From assembly GCF_022511165.1 (NCBI RefSeq), contig NZ_JAFLSB010000002.1, positions 1 through 64,000 on the forward strand: 64,000 nucleotides of DNA, given 5' to 3'. The notes under the pieces were generated by a model. The model worked only from the letters and a program-made list of their open reading frames with translations. It was not told the origin of the DNA and made no database searches. A program made the position numbers and the translations under genes. Within the stretch, counting starts at the first letter, position 1, and the number at the start of each line of letters is the position of its first letter. This document shows positions 26,540 through 34,929 of this stretch, in pieces. Origin of the DNA: Helicobacter sp. (lineage in GTDB: Bacteria > Campylobacterota > Campylobacteria > Campylobacterales > Helicobacteraceae).

Positions 26540-26600
26540 AAGCTTATGAGATTATAATATATTCTTTTGAAAAAGCAAATTATGGCACATTCATAAGCTT
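26540..26600. promoter_or_regulatory. Antitoxin promoter flanked by a 10-bp inverted repeat
   Basis: AAGCTTATGA (26540-26549) and TCATAAGCTT (26591-26600) are perfect inverted copies 41 bases apart. Between them is a minus-strand TATAAT (plus-strand positions 26551-26556). The arrangement suits autoregulation by the toxin-antitoxin complex; a hairpin is also possible. Confidence 0.5.
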
Positions 26601-26657
26601 AGCGCATTCATTGCTTTGTAAGGCTAGAATATTTATTACTGCCACAAAGGCTTTATT

Positions 26658-26714
26658 TTATCGCTTAGCTTCGCCTCTTTCCACGCCCTCTCGCCTTTTG
26701 TAGAGTAAAATCCC
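26658..26714. repeat. 57-bp direct repeat, right copy (permease gene 3' end)
   Basis: The last 54 coding bases and stop of the ABC permease gene, repeated with three mismatches at 25815-25871 in the same orientation. See the left copy. Confidence 0.9.
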
Positions 26715-27878
26715 CATAAGAAGAAAAAGTAAAAAAGGCAGCAATTCACACATTGTTTTTAATGCGGTAAGAAAATCCACTCCATAGTTTGCCACCTGCA
26801 CATAGAGCTTCAAATAATGGCTTATAGGCAAAATCGTATGCCAAAAAGTCGCAAATGCCCCCATAGAATTTACCGGAAAGGTCAGCCCTGCAAACGCAAA
26901 GCTTGGCGCACAATAAATCGCAGCTATGCTTAGGGCGCGAGTATGGTCAGCAAAAAGTGCATAGACAAACACCCCCACCCCCGCATACGCGCAAATTGTA
27001 AGCAATGCCCCAAGATACAAAGTCATATAGCTCCCACGAAAGCTAAAGCCAAGCGTGTGAAAAAAGCACATCATCACCACCCACCAAAATGAAAAAATTC
27101 CCGCATACGCTAAAATTTTTGTAAAAATATATACATACGCACTCACATCTTTTGGCATTTGACTTTTCTTTCCTGCCACAAAGCCCACATCACTCTCATC
27201 ACGCGCAAGGGAATTAATCACGCATACGATGATAAGCATAATCCACGAGCAAGGTAATATCCCTGTGAGGAGGAATTGCGCATAGCTGTTGTTGATATTA
27301 TAAAGTGGCGTGATTTGCATAAGAATGGGTGAGCTTTTGGCAAGGGCAGATTCAAGATTTTGGGTTTGAATAAGATTTGCGCCAAGTTTTGCCTTGACAT
27401 TGCTTGTAAGGATAAGCTGCTTAAAGGCGCTTTCAATCGATTTTGCAATCAGCACAAGCTGGGCATTATAGTAGATAGGAATCTCGCTTAGCACTCCCTT
27501 TTTGCTACGTGTTTGTAAATCTTTGGGAAAGACAACCACCGCATAAATTTTGACATTGCTTATATCGCGTTTTGCCTCCGTAAGGCTTGTGTAGTATTGA
27601 GCGACACTAAGGGCGGGGATAGCATCAAGATTCCTTGCAATCTCCCTACTCAAAGGGCTTTGATCTAAATCCACAATGCCAATAGGGGCGCCTCGCACGA
27701 AGCTTTGAGAAAACACAGCCCATACAAAAAGCCCAATGAGCAAAGGCGCGAGCGTGCAGAGAAAGAGTGAGAATCTATCTTGCACAAAGCCATTAAACTC
27801 ACGCTTAAAAAAGGGAACAAGGGGCTTCAAAAATCCAATATATTGAAAGGGGGATTGAGAGGAAAAAGGCATTTTCAT
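26658..27878 (-). CDS. ABC-2 type transporter permease
   Basis: The 406-residue protein has the layout of YhhJ/YbhR-type exporter permeases. One membrane segment near residue 40 (LFLCTLAPLLIGLFVWAVF) is followed by a periplasmic domain with IGIVDLDQSPLSREIAR, then five or six membrane segments from about 205 to 395. These usually work in pairs with an ATPase and an HlyD-like adaptor, none of which is in this window on this strand. The ATG overlaps the flhB2 stop by four bases, so it is co-translated with it. Its last 57 bases are duplicated at 25815. Confidence 0.88.
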   Translation of the reverse strand: MKMPFSSQSPFQYIGFLKPLVPFFKREFNGFVQDRFSLFLCTLAPLLIGLFVWAVFSQSFVRGAPIGIVDLDQSPLSREIARNLDAIPALSVAQYYTSLTEAKRDISNVKIYAVVVFPKDLQTRSKKGVLSEIPIYYNAQLVLIAKSIESAFKQLILTSNVKAKLGANLIQTQNLESALAKSSPILMQITPLYNINNSYAQFLLTGILPCSWIMLIIVCVINSLARDESDVGFVAGKKSQMPKDVSAYVYIFTKILAYAGIFSFWWVVMMCFFHTLGFSFRGSYMTLYLGALLTICAYAGVGVFVYALFADHTRALSIAAIYCAPSFAFAGLTFPVNSMGAFATFWHTILPISHYLKLYVQVANYGVDFLTALKTMCELLPFLLFLLMGILLYKRREGVERGEAKR

Positions 27879-28156
27879 TGAGTGATACCTTTGCTAAGTT
27901 GAGCTTCTTTTTCACATTTTAAAAGCCATATAAATACTTCCACTACGGCATTATACATCTCTGGAGGGATATGTGAATCTAAAGGCACTTGCAAGAGTGA
28001 ATCCACAAGCAAGGCATTAGCAAAAAGTGGCACATCAAAGGCTTTTGCTTTAGCAATAATGCGCATTGCAAGTTCATTTTGCCCTTTAGCTACTACGCGT
28101 GGCGCGCTATCGGTGTGTGAATCATAGCTTAATGCGACTGCTTTTTTATCGCCCAT
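27875..28156 (-). CDS. FlhB C-terminal domain homologue (FlhB2/FhlB-like)
   Basis: The 93-residue protein corresponds to the cytoplasmic C-terminal domain of the flagellar export gate protein FlhB: KAVALSYDSHTDSAPRVVAKGQ, then a helix, VPLFANALLVDSLLQVPLDS and IPPEMYNAVVEVFIWL. The NPTH autocleavage site and the membrane part are missing, as in stand-alone homologues such as H. pylori HP1575. The position next to ribE also agrees with H. pylori. Such proteins can partly replace the FlhB cytoplasmic domain. GGGAGG precedes the ATG at 28156. Confidence 0.85.
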   Translation of the reverse strand: MGDKKAVALSYDSHTDSAPRVVAKGQNELAMRIIAKAKAFDVPLFANALLVDSLLQVPLDSHIPPEMYNAVVEVFIWLLKCEKEAQLSKGITQ

Positions 28157-28186
28157 CGCCCTCCCCTTTTTTAAAATCCTAGAATC

Positions 28187-28843
28187 TTAATAGCTAAGAT
28201 TAAGCGCATCAATATCGCTCCAAGAGAGATTATTAGGGAGATTTGAGGCTTTGCGCGGGAAATTATGAGTGTGCATTAATGATTGCAGAGTGCTTACAAC
28301 ACTGCGCGTAATAATGTCTGTTTCGATATTCACTCGCCTACCGACTTGAAAATGCCCAAAAAGCGTATTTTTCAGGGTATGAGGGATAAGGGTGAGTTTA
28401 AAAGAATCTGCGCTACGCTCCACAATCGTAAGGCTTATACCATCTATACACACAGAGCCTTTAGGGACGATGCACGAGAGGCTTTGCGCGGGAGCTTGTA
28501 TCCAAAAATCGCTTGAATCTGCATTATGATAAATCTGCGTAATGCGCCCAATGCTATCAATATGCCCCTGCACGATATGCCCATCAAATCTATCCCCCAC
28601 TTGCAGGGCAGGCTCTAAATGCACAAAAGCACCCTGTGTGTAATTTTCTAGCGCAATATGCTCTTGTGTGTGTTTGCTTAGCTCCATAGCCATACCACCA
28701 TTAAAAAATGATACTGCTGTGAGACACGCACCATTAATCGCAATAGAATCCCCCTCGCGCGCTTTATATGAGGTAAGTATTTCAAGTGTATTGCCCCTAA
28801 AGCTCCTCACTTGAGCCATTTCACGAACCAATCCGCTAAACAT
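28187..28843 (-). CDS. ribE: Riboflavin synthase, alpha chain
   Basis: Riboflavin synthase dismutates two molecules of 6,7-dimethyl-8-ribityllumazine into riboflavin and a pyrimidine. The 218-residue product consists of two lumazine-binding barrels: MFSGLVRE at the start, GDSIAINGACLTAV near 35-48, HIVQGHIDSIG, then the second repeat with GSVCIDGISLTIV near 135-147. The ATG at 28843 gives the family's usual N-terminus; a frame six codons longer exists. Confidence 0.93.
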   Translation of the reverse strand: MFSGLVREMAQVRSFRGNTLEILTSYKAREGDSIAINGACLTAVSFFNGGMAMELSKHTQEHIALENYTQGAFVHLEPALQVGDRFDGHIVQGHIDSIGRITQIYHNADSSDFWIQAPAQSLSCIVPKGSVCIDGISLTIVERSADSFKLTLIPHTLKNTLFGHFQVGRRVNIETDIITRSVVSTLQSLMHTHNFPRKASNLPNNLSWSDIDALNLSY

Positions 28844-28925
28844 ACTGCCCTTCCATTTCATTTATAAAGATAATTATGCTAAAATTTTGCCTTTTATTTT
28901 AACATAAAATTAAAGGATTGAGGCA

Positions 28926-29792
28926 ATGAGCGCAGGCGAGCAAGTGCATTATATGATAGATACGCATTGTCATTTGGATTCGCAGAGTTTTAAAGATGAT
29001 GTGGAGGAAGTGATTGCAAGAGCAAAAGCGCAAAATGTGCAAAAAATCATTATTCCCGGCGCAGATATACGCACCTTGCCCCACGCTCAAGCCCTTGCTC
29101 ACGCTCATACAAATGTGTATTTTGCTGTGGGCACACACCCTACTGATATTGATATGTTTGATAAGGCAGTGCTTCAAGAATTTGCCAAAGATAAAAAATG
29201 CGTAGCCATTGGAGAATGTGGATTGGATTATTACTATCTCCCTAAGGTGAGCAATGAGGCAACACCACAAGATTCAAAAGATTATCAAAGCCAAGATAAA
29301 GCGGCACAACATCAAGCAATAGAGAGCCAAAGAGAAGCGATAAAAGCGTGGCAAAAGCAGGTTTTTATCGAGCAAATTGAGCTTTCCCTCTCTCTTCAAA
29401 AGCCACTGATTATACATATACGCGAAGCGAGTGCAGATAGCTTTGAGATTTTGGATTCTTATAAAAATGCCTATGGGGTGCTTCATTGCTATAATGCCGA
29501 TAGAATCTTGCTGAAACTACAAGAGCGGTTTTATTATGGTATTGGCGGAGTTTGCACTTTTAAAAATGCGCGGCGATTGATTGAGGTGCTTCCGCTGATA
29601 CCAAAGGAACGCATCGTGCTTGAAACTGATGCACCCTATCTCACGCCTCACCCACACAGAGGGAGTCGCAATGAGCCTCATTATATCCCGCTTATTGTGC
29701 GCCAAATTGCGCAAGTGCTTGATATGAGCGAAGATGAGGTGATAGAGATAAGCACACGCAATGCCCAAAGGCTGTTTCGAGAAATTGCATAA
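28926..29792 (+). CDS. tatD: TatD family metal-dependent hydrolase (DNase)
   Basis: TatD proteins are TIM-barrel metal-dependent nucleases acting on DNA ends. The product (288 residues) shows DTHCHLD (first metal site, near residue 11), GECGLDYYY (Glu ligand), LIIHIREAS, LHCYNAD and LETDAPYLTPHPHRG (Asp ligand near the C-terminus). A roughly 25-residue polar stretch (about 105-135) is an insert. AAAGGA supports the ATG at 28926; an ATG at 28953 would start at MIDTHCH and is a fair alternative. It begins the long plus-strand run that continues to pseB. Confidence 0.92.
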   Translation: MSAGEQVHYMIDTHCHLDSQSFKDDVEEVIARAKAQNVQKIIIPGADIRTLPHAQALAHAHTNVYFAVGTHPTDIDMFDKAVLQEFAKDKKCVAIGECGLDYYYLPKVSNEATPQDSKDYQSQDKAAQHQAIESQREAIKAWQKQVFIEQIELSLSLQKPLIIHIREASADSFEILDSYKNAYGVLHCYNADRILLKLQERFYYGIGGVCTFKNARRLIEVLPLIPKERIVLETDAPYLTPHPHRGSRNEPHYIPLIVRQIAQVLDMSEDEVIEISTRNAQRLFREIA

Positions 29793-29821
29793 AAATAAAA
29801 TAATAAAGAAAGGAATCTTCT

Positions 29822-30799
29822 ATGCTGCATAAATATATCAAGTGTTTGTTGTGTTTTATATGTTTTGCTTTATTTAGCGCAAGTAGCGTAAATGGCGATG
29901 AGGGCGATTTTTATGCGATTACTCATAATAAAAGCGCAAATAATGTGCTTAACTCATTTGGTGTGCATATTGCTTTTATTGCAAGTATTTTAGATAGCGA
30001 GAGAGCGCAGAAAATCCAAGATAAATGGCAATATTTTTTGAAACGTTTTGAGCATAGTTATGAGTTTATTCCTACACTTAAAAATATGATGGCAAAAGAA
30101 GAGATTCCCCAAGAATTTTTGTTTTTAGCAATGGCAGAATCCGAATTTGCCCCTAAAGCAAAAAGCTCTAAAAAAGCCATAGGGATTTGGCAGATTATGC
30201 CAGCCACAGGCAGAATGTTAGGGTTAGAGATTAATTCATACATTGATGAGCGCAAAGACCCTATAAGAAGCACAGAGGCAGCGATTAAATACCTTAAGTA
30301 TCTCTATGAATCCACCGGCGAGTGGTATTTGGCGGCTATGGCATATAATTGTGGGCTTGGGCGATTGAATCGGGGCATTGAAGAGGCAGGAGGCGATACA
30401 CGCATAGAGACTTTGCTTAACGAAGAGGCACAATATATCCCCGCTGAAACGCGCAATTATATCCGCACGATTTTAGCGATGAGTTTGCTTTTTAATGATG
30501 TGGATTTTCTTAAAGCGCAAAATGCTGATTATTTGCTCAATCGCGGGGCGACTGATAGTATCGCAAAAGTGAGTGTGAAAGGGGGCGTATCACTTAGCAC
30601 AATCGCACAAAAAGCGAAAATTTCATTAAGTGAGCTTAAAAAATATAATAGCCATTTTGTTCGCTCTACCCTCCCTAAAAGCAATAAACGCTATAATGTC
30701 TATCTGCCTTATGATAAACTTCGCAATTTTAAAAAGCATTTTAACGAAAAAAGCCCTGTTACAAAGAGCAAGGCAACTACTATTGCTGATAGCAGATAG
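29822..30799 (+). CDS. mltD: Membrane-bound lytic murein transglycosylase, MltD type
   Basis: The enzyme cuts the glycan strands of peptidoglycan, leaving 1,6-anhydro ends. The 325-residue product has a signal peptide (1-25), an SLT domain at about 95-215 with the catalytic Glu in FLAMAESEFAP followed by KAIGIWQIMPATGR, and AAMAYNCGLGRLNRG. A C-terminal LysM-like segment (about 245-295) probably binds murein. There is no lipobox: Cys occur in the signal, but none at a convincing position. The gene precedes rlpA by 15 bases, the same pair as H. pylori HP1572-HP1571. Confidence 0.9.
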   Translation: MLHKYIKCLLCFICFALFSASSVNGDEGDFYAITHNKSANNVLNSFGVHIAFIASILDSERAQKIQDKWQYFLKRFEHSYEFIPTLKNMMAKEEIPQEFLFLAMAESEFAPKAKSSKKAIGIWQIMPATGRMLGLEINSYIDERKDPIRSTEAAIKYLKYLYESTGEWYLAAMAYNCGLGRLNRGIEEAGGDTRIETLLNEEAQYIPAETRNYIRTILAMSLLFNDVDFLKAQNADYLLNRGATDSIAKVSVKGGVSLSTIAQKAKISLSELKKYNSHFVRSTLPKSNKRYNVYLPYDKLRNFKKHFNEKSPVTKSKATTIADSR

Positions 30800-30814
30800 G
30801 AACAAAGGAGTATA

Positions 30815-31714
30815 ATGAAGAATCATTTTTATACTATTTTTGTAAGCATAGGGCTAGTGTGTGGAATCTTAAGTGGCTGTGCGCAAAAAAGCGCGGATTG
30901 GAATGATAATGCTAAAAGCACAAAAGGCTTTAATGATAGTTTTGATGATTTAGATGCGTTTAATCAAGGCATTACGCCAAATATCGGCGGAAACTCTATG
31001 AGAGAATCCCCAGCTATCCAAGAGGCAACTATGCGCCCCTATCAAGTTGCGGGGAAGTGGTATTACCCTGAAAAAGTAAGCCTAGGGGATAAGTTTGATG
31101 GCTATGCAAGTTGGTATGGTCCTGATTTTCACGCAAAGAAAACCTCAAATGGTGAAACTTATAATATGTATGCACATACTGCCGCACATAAGACTTTTCC
31201 TATGAATACGGTGGTTAAGGTTCTTAATGTCGAAAATGGTAAAAGCACTATTGTGCGCATTAATGACAGAGGTCCATTTGTGGAGGGGCGTATTATTGAT
31301 TTAAGTTCAGCGGCGGCAAATGATATTGATATGGTAAAAGTTGGCACAGCAAAGGTGCGCTTAGAAGTGATTGGCTTTGGTGGAGTGATTAATAAAGATG
31401 TGAAACAAGAAGCCCAAAATGTGCAAAGTGATGATATACTTAAAAATGAATTTAAGGTTGCCAATACACCAAAATCGGTGAGTGGCGGGGATTTTGCGAT
31501 ACAGGTGGGAGCGTTTCGGCGATATGAAGGAGCGCAGGTTACACAAGAGCGTTTTTCACATAACCCACCCTATCAAAGCATAATTAAAGAGTTTGAACTT
31601 GATGGCGCACCTATTTATCGCGTATTTTTGCGAGGATTCCAAAGTGAAAAAGAGGCGCGAGATTTTCTCAAGAAAAATACGCAGATTCGAGGTGGATTTT
31701 TTATTCGTGATTAA
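30815..31714 (+). CDS. rlpA: RlpA family lipoprotein with SPOR domain
   Basis: RlpA is an outer-membrane lipoprotein that acts on peptidoglycan lacking stem peptides. The 299-residue product has lipobox LSG-Cys22 and a double-psi beta-barrel at about 88-185: GYASWYGPDFHAKKTSNGE, then VVKVLNVENGKS and VRINDRGPFVEGRIIDLS, with the Asp of NDRGP conserved. A C-terminal SPOR domain (about 223-297, from DFAIQVGAFRRYE) binds denuded glycan at septa. AAGGAG precedes the ATG. Confidence 0.93.
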   Translation: MKNHFYTIFVSIGLVCGILSGCAQKSADWNDNAKSTKGFNDSFDDLDAFNQGITPNIGGNSMRESPAIQEATMRPYQVAGKWYYPEKVSLGDKFDGYASWYGPDFHAKKTSNGETYNMYAHTAAHKTFPMNTVVKVLNVENGKSTIVRINDRGPFVEGRIIDLSSAAANDIDMVKVGTAKVRLEVIGFGGVINKDVKQEAQNVQSDDILKNEFKVANTPKSVSGGDFAIQVGAFRRYEGAQVTQERFSHNPPYQSIIKEFELDGAPIYRVFLRGFQSEKEARDFLKKNTQIRGGFFIRD

Positions 31715-31726
31715 TAAGGAGCAGCA

Positions 31727-32335
31727 ATGGCAAAAAGTGCAAAAGGAGTGATACAAAAATCGCGCAAGACAAAAGAGACAGATATTCATCTTAAGCTTTC
31801 ACTTTATGGGAGTGGTAAGGCACAGATTCAAAGCGATATAGGTTTTTTTAACCATATGTTAGAATCCCTTACCAAACATTCGCTTATGGATTTAGAGCTT
31901 GTGTGTAAGGGTGATACTTTTGTCGATGGACATCATAGTATTGAGGATTGTGGCATACTTTTGGGTGAGGCATTGCGCGAGGCGATATATCCGGCACAAG
32001 GCATTGAGCGATTTGGTAATGCAAGTGTGGTAATGGACGAATCTTGCGTAGAATGCGATATTGATGTAAGCAATCGCGCTTTTTTGGTTTTTGAAACCAA
32101 TGCGTATAAAATGCCATTTAAGGGCAAGGTGGGGGAGCTTGATGTGGAGCTTGTGGAGGAGTTTTTCCGCGCACTTTGCTTTAATGCGAATTTGAGTGTG
32201 CATATTGTGCTTAAAAGAGGTAAAAATCTTCATCACATTATTGAGGCGATGTTTAAAGCCTTTGCGGTAGCATTGCGCCGTGCAACTACCTTAAATCCTA
32301 GAATCCACATTCCCTCCACAAAGGGAGTGCTATGA
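31727..32335 (+). CDS. hisB: Imidazoleglycerol-phosphate dehydratase
   Basis: HisB dehydrates imidazoleglycerol phosphate to imidazoleacetol phosphate in histidine synthesis. The 202-residue protein is the single-function form, without the phosphatase domain. Metal-binding repeats are seen in FFNHMLESLTKHS, GHHSIEDCGILLGEAL, and LHHIIEAMFKAFAVALRRA near the C-terminus. AAGGAGCAGCA precedes the ATG. It overlaps kdsC by four bases. The gene breaks up an rlpA-kdsC order that is uninterrupted in H. pylori, which makes no histidine. Confidence 0.95.
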   Translation: MAKSAKGVIQKSRKTKETDIHLKLSLYGSGKAQIQSDIGFFNHMLESLTKHSLMDLELVCKGDTFVDGHHSIEDCGILLGEALREAIYPAQGIERFGNASVVMDESCVECDIDVSNRAFLVFETNAYKMPFKGKVGELDVELVEEFFRALCFNANLSVHIVLKRGKNLHHIIEAMFKAFAVALRRATTLNPRIHIPSTKGVL

Positions 32336-32826
32336 TAAAACTCCTCGTCTTTGATGTTGATGGCACATTGAGCGATGGCAAGGTGTATTATTCTCAAAGC
32401 GGTGAGGAGATGAAAAGTTTTGATATACGCGATGGGTTAGCTATTGCTGTATGGAATCGCTACTTAAAACGCACAAGTGCTATTATCACGGGTAGAGTTT
32501 CACAAATCGTGCAAACACGCGCGAGTGAGCTTGGTATAGAGCATATTTTTATGGGAGTAAAAGACAAAGGGCAGGTTTTGCAGGATTTACTCCAAAAGCT
32601 GCATTTAGAGCCAAAGGAAGCCGCTTGTATCGGCGATGATTTGAATGATTTAAGTATGTTTAAAATTTGCCCTTTCGCCTATATGCCTAAAAATGGCACA
32701 AAAGCCTTGAAAAAATATGCTTATAAGAAACTCAAAAAGCGTGGGGGCTATGGTGCGGTGCGTGAGATGATAGAAGATGTATTAGCGCTCAATGGGGATA
32801 AAAAACTTGAAAAATATTTCTTATAG
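32332..32826 (+). CDS. kdsC: 3-deoxy-D-manno-octulosonate 8-phosphate phosphatase
   Basis: KdsC removes phosphate from KDO 8-phosphate on the way to lipopolysaccharide inner core. The 164-residue HAD enzyme has the nucleophile motif FDVDGTLSDGKVYY (Asp8, Asp10), the conserved DIRDGLAI, SAIITGR (motif II), K in GVKDKG, and GDDLNDLSM (motif IV). It has no cap domain, as usual for KdsC. The start ATG overlaps the hisB stop. The LptC and LptA genes follow, so LPS synthesis and transport are grouped. Confidence 0.94.
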   Translation: MIKLLVFDVDGTLSDGKVYYSQSGEEMKSFDIRDGLAIAVWNRYLKRTSAIITGRVSQIVQTRASELGIEHIFMGVKDKGQVLQDLLQKLHLEPKEAACIGDDLNDLSMFKICPFAYMPKNGTKALKKYAYKKLKKRGGYGAVREMIEDVLALNGDKKLEKYFL

Positions 32827-33340
32827 AATCTATGCTTTTTTTATCGCGCTTTTGTGTTTTAGTTTAAGCAGTATTATTTTTTTTACACGCGATAGTGAGA
32901 TTCACGCGGCTATTGGCACAGAAGTGCCAAATATTGAAATGACACATTTTACGCTTTATATTATTAATCCCAAACAAACACAAGCTATCTCTTCAGGCAC
33001 AAAGGCTTTGCGTTTTGAATCTCACGAGGAGATTTATGAGCTTTTTATCAATCAAGCCAATAATACATTCAGTGAATATATGTATGCCCCTTTTGTATAT
33101 AGTAAAGATAAGATTTATACTTTTTCACAAGGCGTGAATTATTTGCGTTTAGATGGGCTGAATTTTTGGAGCAAATGGGGAAATTATAATTACAATACGC
33201 GTATTTTCACAGGCAAGGGTGATTTTACTCTCTCTAATGCTGCTACGCAAGCAAAGGGGCAGAATCTCTACTATAATAGCTTGCAAGATGTGATAAAAGC
33301 AGATTCTATACACATTGATATGAAGCTAGGGAGTAAATAA
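32792..33340 (+). CDS. lptC: LPS export ABC transporter periplasmic protein LptC
   Basis: LptC is a membrane-anchored periplasmic protein that receives LPS from LptBFG and hands it to LptA. The 182-residue product has one N-terminal membrane segment (about 12-33) and an OstA-like fold after it, with IGTEVPNIEMTHFTLYII and YNTRIFTGKGDFTLSNAATQAKG (two parts of the jelly roll). The ATG at 32792 overlaps kdsC by 35 bases; a TTG at 32807 would reduce the overlap. The sequence is divergent, and the call rests partly on its place before lptA. Confidence 0.8.
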   Translation: MGIKNLKNISYRIYAFFIALLCFSLSSIIFFTRDSEIHAAIGTEVPNIEMTHFTLYIINPKQTQAISSGTKALRFESHEEIYELFINQANNTFSEYMYAPFVYSKDKIYTFSQGVNYLRLDGLNFWSKWGNYNYNTRIFTGKGDFTLSNAATQAKGQNLYYNSLQDVIKADSIHIDMKLGSK

Positions 33341-33819
33341 TGCCATTTCAAATGCCCAAGATTTGCCTTATCTTTGTGCTTTGTGCGTGTGTGTTTGGCG
33401 AAACTGCGCAACTTGAAGTGAGTGCAAAAACTATACAAAGCAATCTCAAAAAAGGGCAAACCATACTCAGTGGCGATGTGTTTGTTACTAAAGGAGAGGA
33501 TAAGCTATGGGCAGATGAAGTGGTCATTGAGACAAATAAAAAGAATCAGCCGCTCAAATATACCGCTAGTGGTAATGTGAGATTCTCTGTGAAAATGCCT
33601 GATAAAGAGATGAGTGGCAGGGCGAAAAAAGCCATATATGATGTGCAAAAAGATGAATATAGCCTTATGGATAATGCAGTGGTTGAGGAAAAAGGAAAGA
33701 AAAATGTGATTAGGGGCAATGTGATTATTCTTAATCCTACCACAGAGGAAGCCTTCATACAAGGCTCTAAGCAAAAGCCAAGTATGCTCACTTTTACAAT
33801 GGATAAAGAGACAAAATGA
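33340..33819 (+). CDS. lptA: LPS transport periplasmic protein LptA
   Basis: LptA forms the bridge that carries LPS across the periplasm. The 159-residue product has a signal peptide ending near residue 20 and the OstA core: VSAKTIQSNLKKGQTILSGD, DKLWADEVVIET, YTASGNVRFS and IRGNVIILNPTTEEA. Its ATG shares one base with the lptC stop, and engB begins four bases before its own stop, so translation is coupled through lptC-lptA-engB. Confidence 0.9.
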   Translation: MPFQMPKICLIFVLCACVFGETAQLEVSAKTIQSNLKKGQTILSGDVFVTKGEDKLWADEVVIETNKKNQPLKYTASGNVRFSVKMPDKEMSGRAKKAIYDVQKDEYSLMDNAVVEEKGKKNVIRGNVIILNPTTEEAFIQGSKQKPSMLTFTMDKETK

Positions 33820-34469
33820 TACAAGTGCTTGAATCTCATTTTTTAAGGAGTGCGAGTAATGCAAAAAACGCGCCTGCACCAACAGATTCTGAAATTGTAT
33901 GCTTAGGACGTAGCAATGTAGGCAAAAGCACTTTTATTAATGCTATCTTAAATAAACCTCTTGCTAAAAGCTCCTCTACACCGGGAAAAACGCAACTTAT
34001 TAATTTTTTTGCCTCTATGTGGGCTTTTGATAATACACGCATAGGGCTTACTTTTATTGATTTACCCGGATTTGGCTATGCAAAAGTGAGTAAATCAATA
34101 AAAGCCCAGTGGGAGGAGCATCTGCTGCACTTTTTGCAAACACGCTCCTCTCTTAAACTTTTCTTGCATTTGGTGGATTCTCGCCATATCAACACAGATA
34201 TTGATACAATGATGAGTGATATGCTAGAAAAAATGTGCCATAATGACCAATGTATTTTTAGAATCTACACCAAGGCAGACAAACTCGCCCAAAATGCGCT
34301 TAGTGCGCTTAAACAAAGTATAGATTCACAGAGAGCAGATACAAAAATGAGCAAAACATTGTGTTTTATCTTTAGTGCAAATGCAAAAAATCATCGCAAA
34401 ATGACTTCTGTGGCGCAAATGCGCGAAGAGATTGTAACGCATACTTTAGGATTAAAAAATGAGTATTGA
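33816..34469 (+). CDS. engB: Ribosome biogenesis GTPase YsxC/EngB
   Basis: EngB is an essential GTPase in large-subunit assembly. The 217-residue product shows the G1 loop GRSNVGKSTF (about 30-39), switch I SSTPGKTQLINF, G3 DLPGFGYAK, G4 TKADKL and a G5 region FSANAK. It overlaps lptA by four bases and the acetyltransferase gene by 11 bases. The position matches H. pylori HP1567 in the conserved cluster. Confidence 0.94.
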   Translation: MIQVLESHFLRSASNAKNAPAPTDSEIVCLGRSNVGKSTFINAILNKPLAKSSSTPGKTQLINFFASMWAFDNTRIGLTFIDLPGFGYAKVSKSIKAQWEEHLLHFLQTRSSLKLFLHLVDSRHINTDIDTMMSDMLEKMCHNDQCIFRIYTKADKLAQNALSALKQSIDSQRADTKMSKTLCFIFSANAKNHRKMTSVAQMREEIVTHTLGLKNEY

Positions 34470-34929
34470 TATAATAAGAGCAAGTTTGGCAGATATTCCT
34501 GCTATGCGTGAAATTGTGAGTATTGAAGTAAAAAATGGCGTGATTTTAGAACGAAGCGAAGATGAAATGGCAAATGCGATTCGCTCCTATCATCTTGCAA
34601 AAGATACCCAAAATGGCGAGATAGCAGGCTTTTGCGCATTGTATATTTATTCTAAGGATTTAGCTGAAGTGCGCTCTTTAGTTGTAAAAGAGAGCTATCG
34701 AGGCAAAGGCATAGGTAGCACGCTTGTAAGCAAGGCATTAGAAGAGGGCAAAGCGCTTGGATTAAAGGAGATTCTTACTCTTACTTATAAAGCTCATTTG
34801 TTCCAAAGGCTAGGTTTTGTTATAATAGAGAAATCATTTTTACCAAATCATAAAATATGGGCGGATTGTATCAAATGCAAACATTTTCCAATATGCGACG
34901 AAATAGCACTCATAAACAAACTCTCCTAA
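34459..34929 (+). CDS. GNAT acetyltransferase, ArgA-type (short N-acetylglutamate synthase-like)
   Basis: The 156-residue product is a GNAT domain: VRSLVVKESYRGKGIGSTLV holds the acetyl-CoA loop (RGKGIG), and FQRLGFVIIEK closes the fold. The C-terminal IWADCIKCKHFPICDEIALI, with three Cys, is characteristic of ArgA-like short N-acetylglutamate synthases, the first step of arginine synthesis. With argG in this window that role is plausible but not proven. It is inserted, like hisB, into a gene order that in H. pylori lacks it. It overlaps its neighbours on both sides. Confidence 0.78.
   Translation: MSIDIIRASLADIPAMREIVSIEVKNGVILERSEDEMANAIRSYHLAKDTQNGEIAGFCALYIYSKDLAEVRSLVVKESYRGKGIGSTLVSKALEEGKALGLKEILTLTYKAHLFQRLGFVIIEKSFLPNHKIWADCIKCKHFPICDEIALINKLS

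Noticed and set aside
32874..32885. T8 run in lptC as a contingency tract
   Set aside because: It is short, encodes part of the membrane anchor (Ile-Phe-Phe), and loss of LptC would be harmful.
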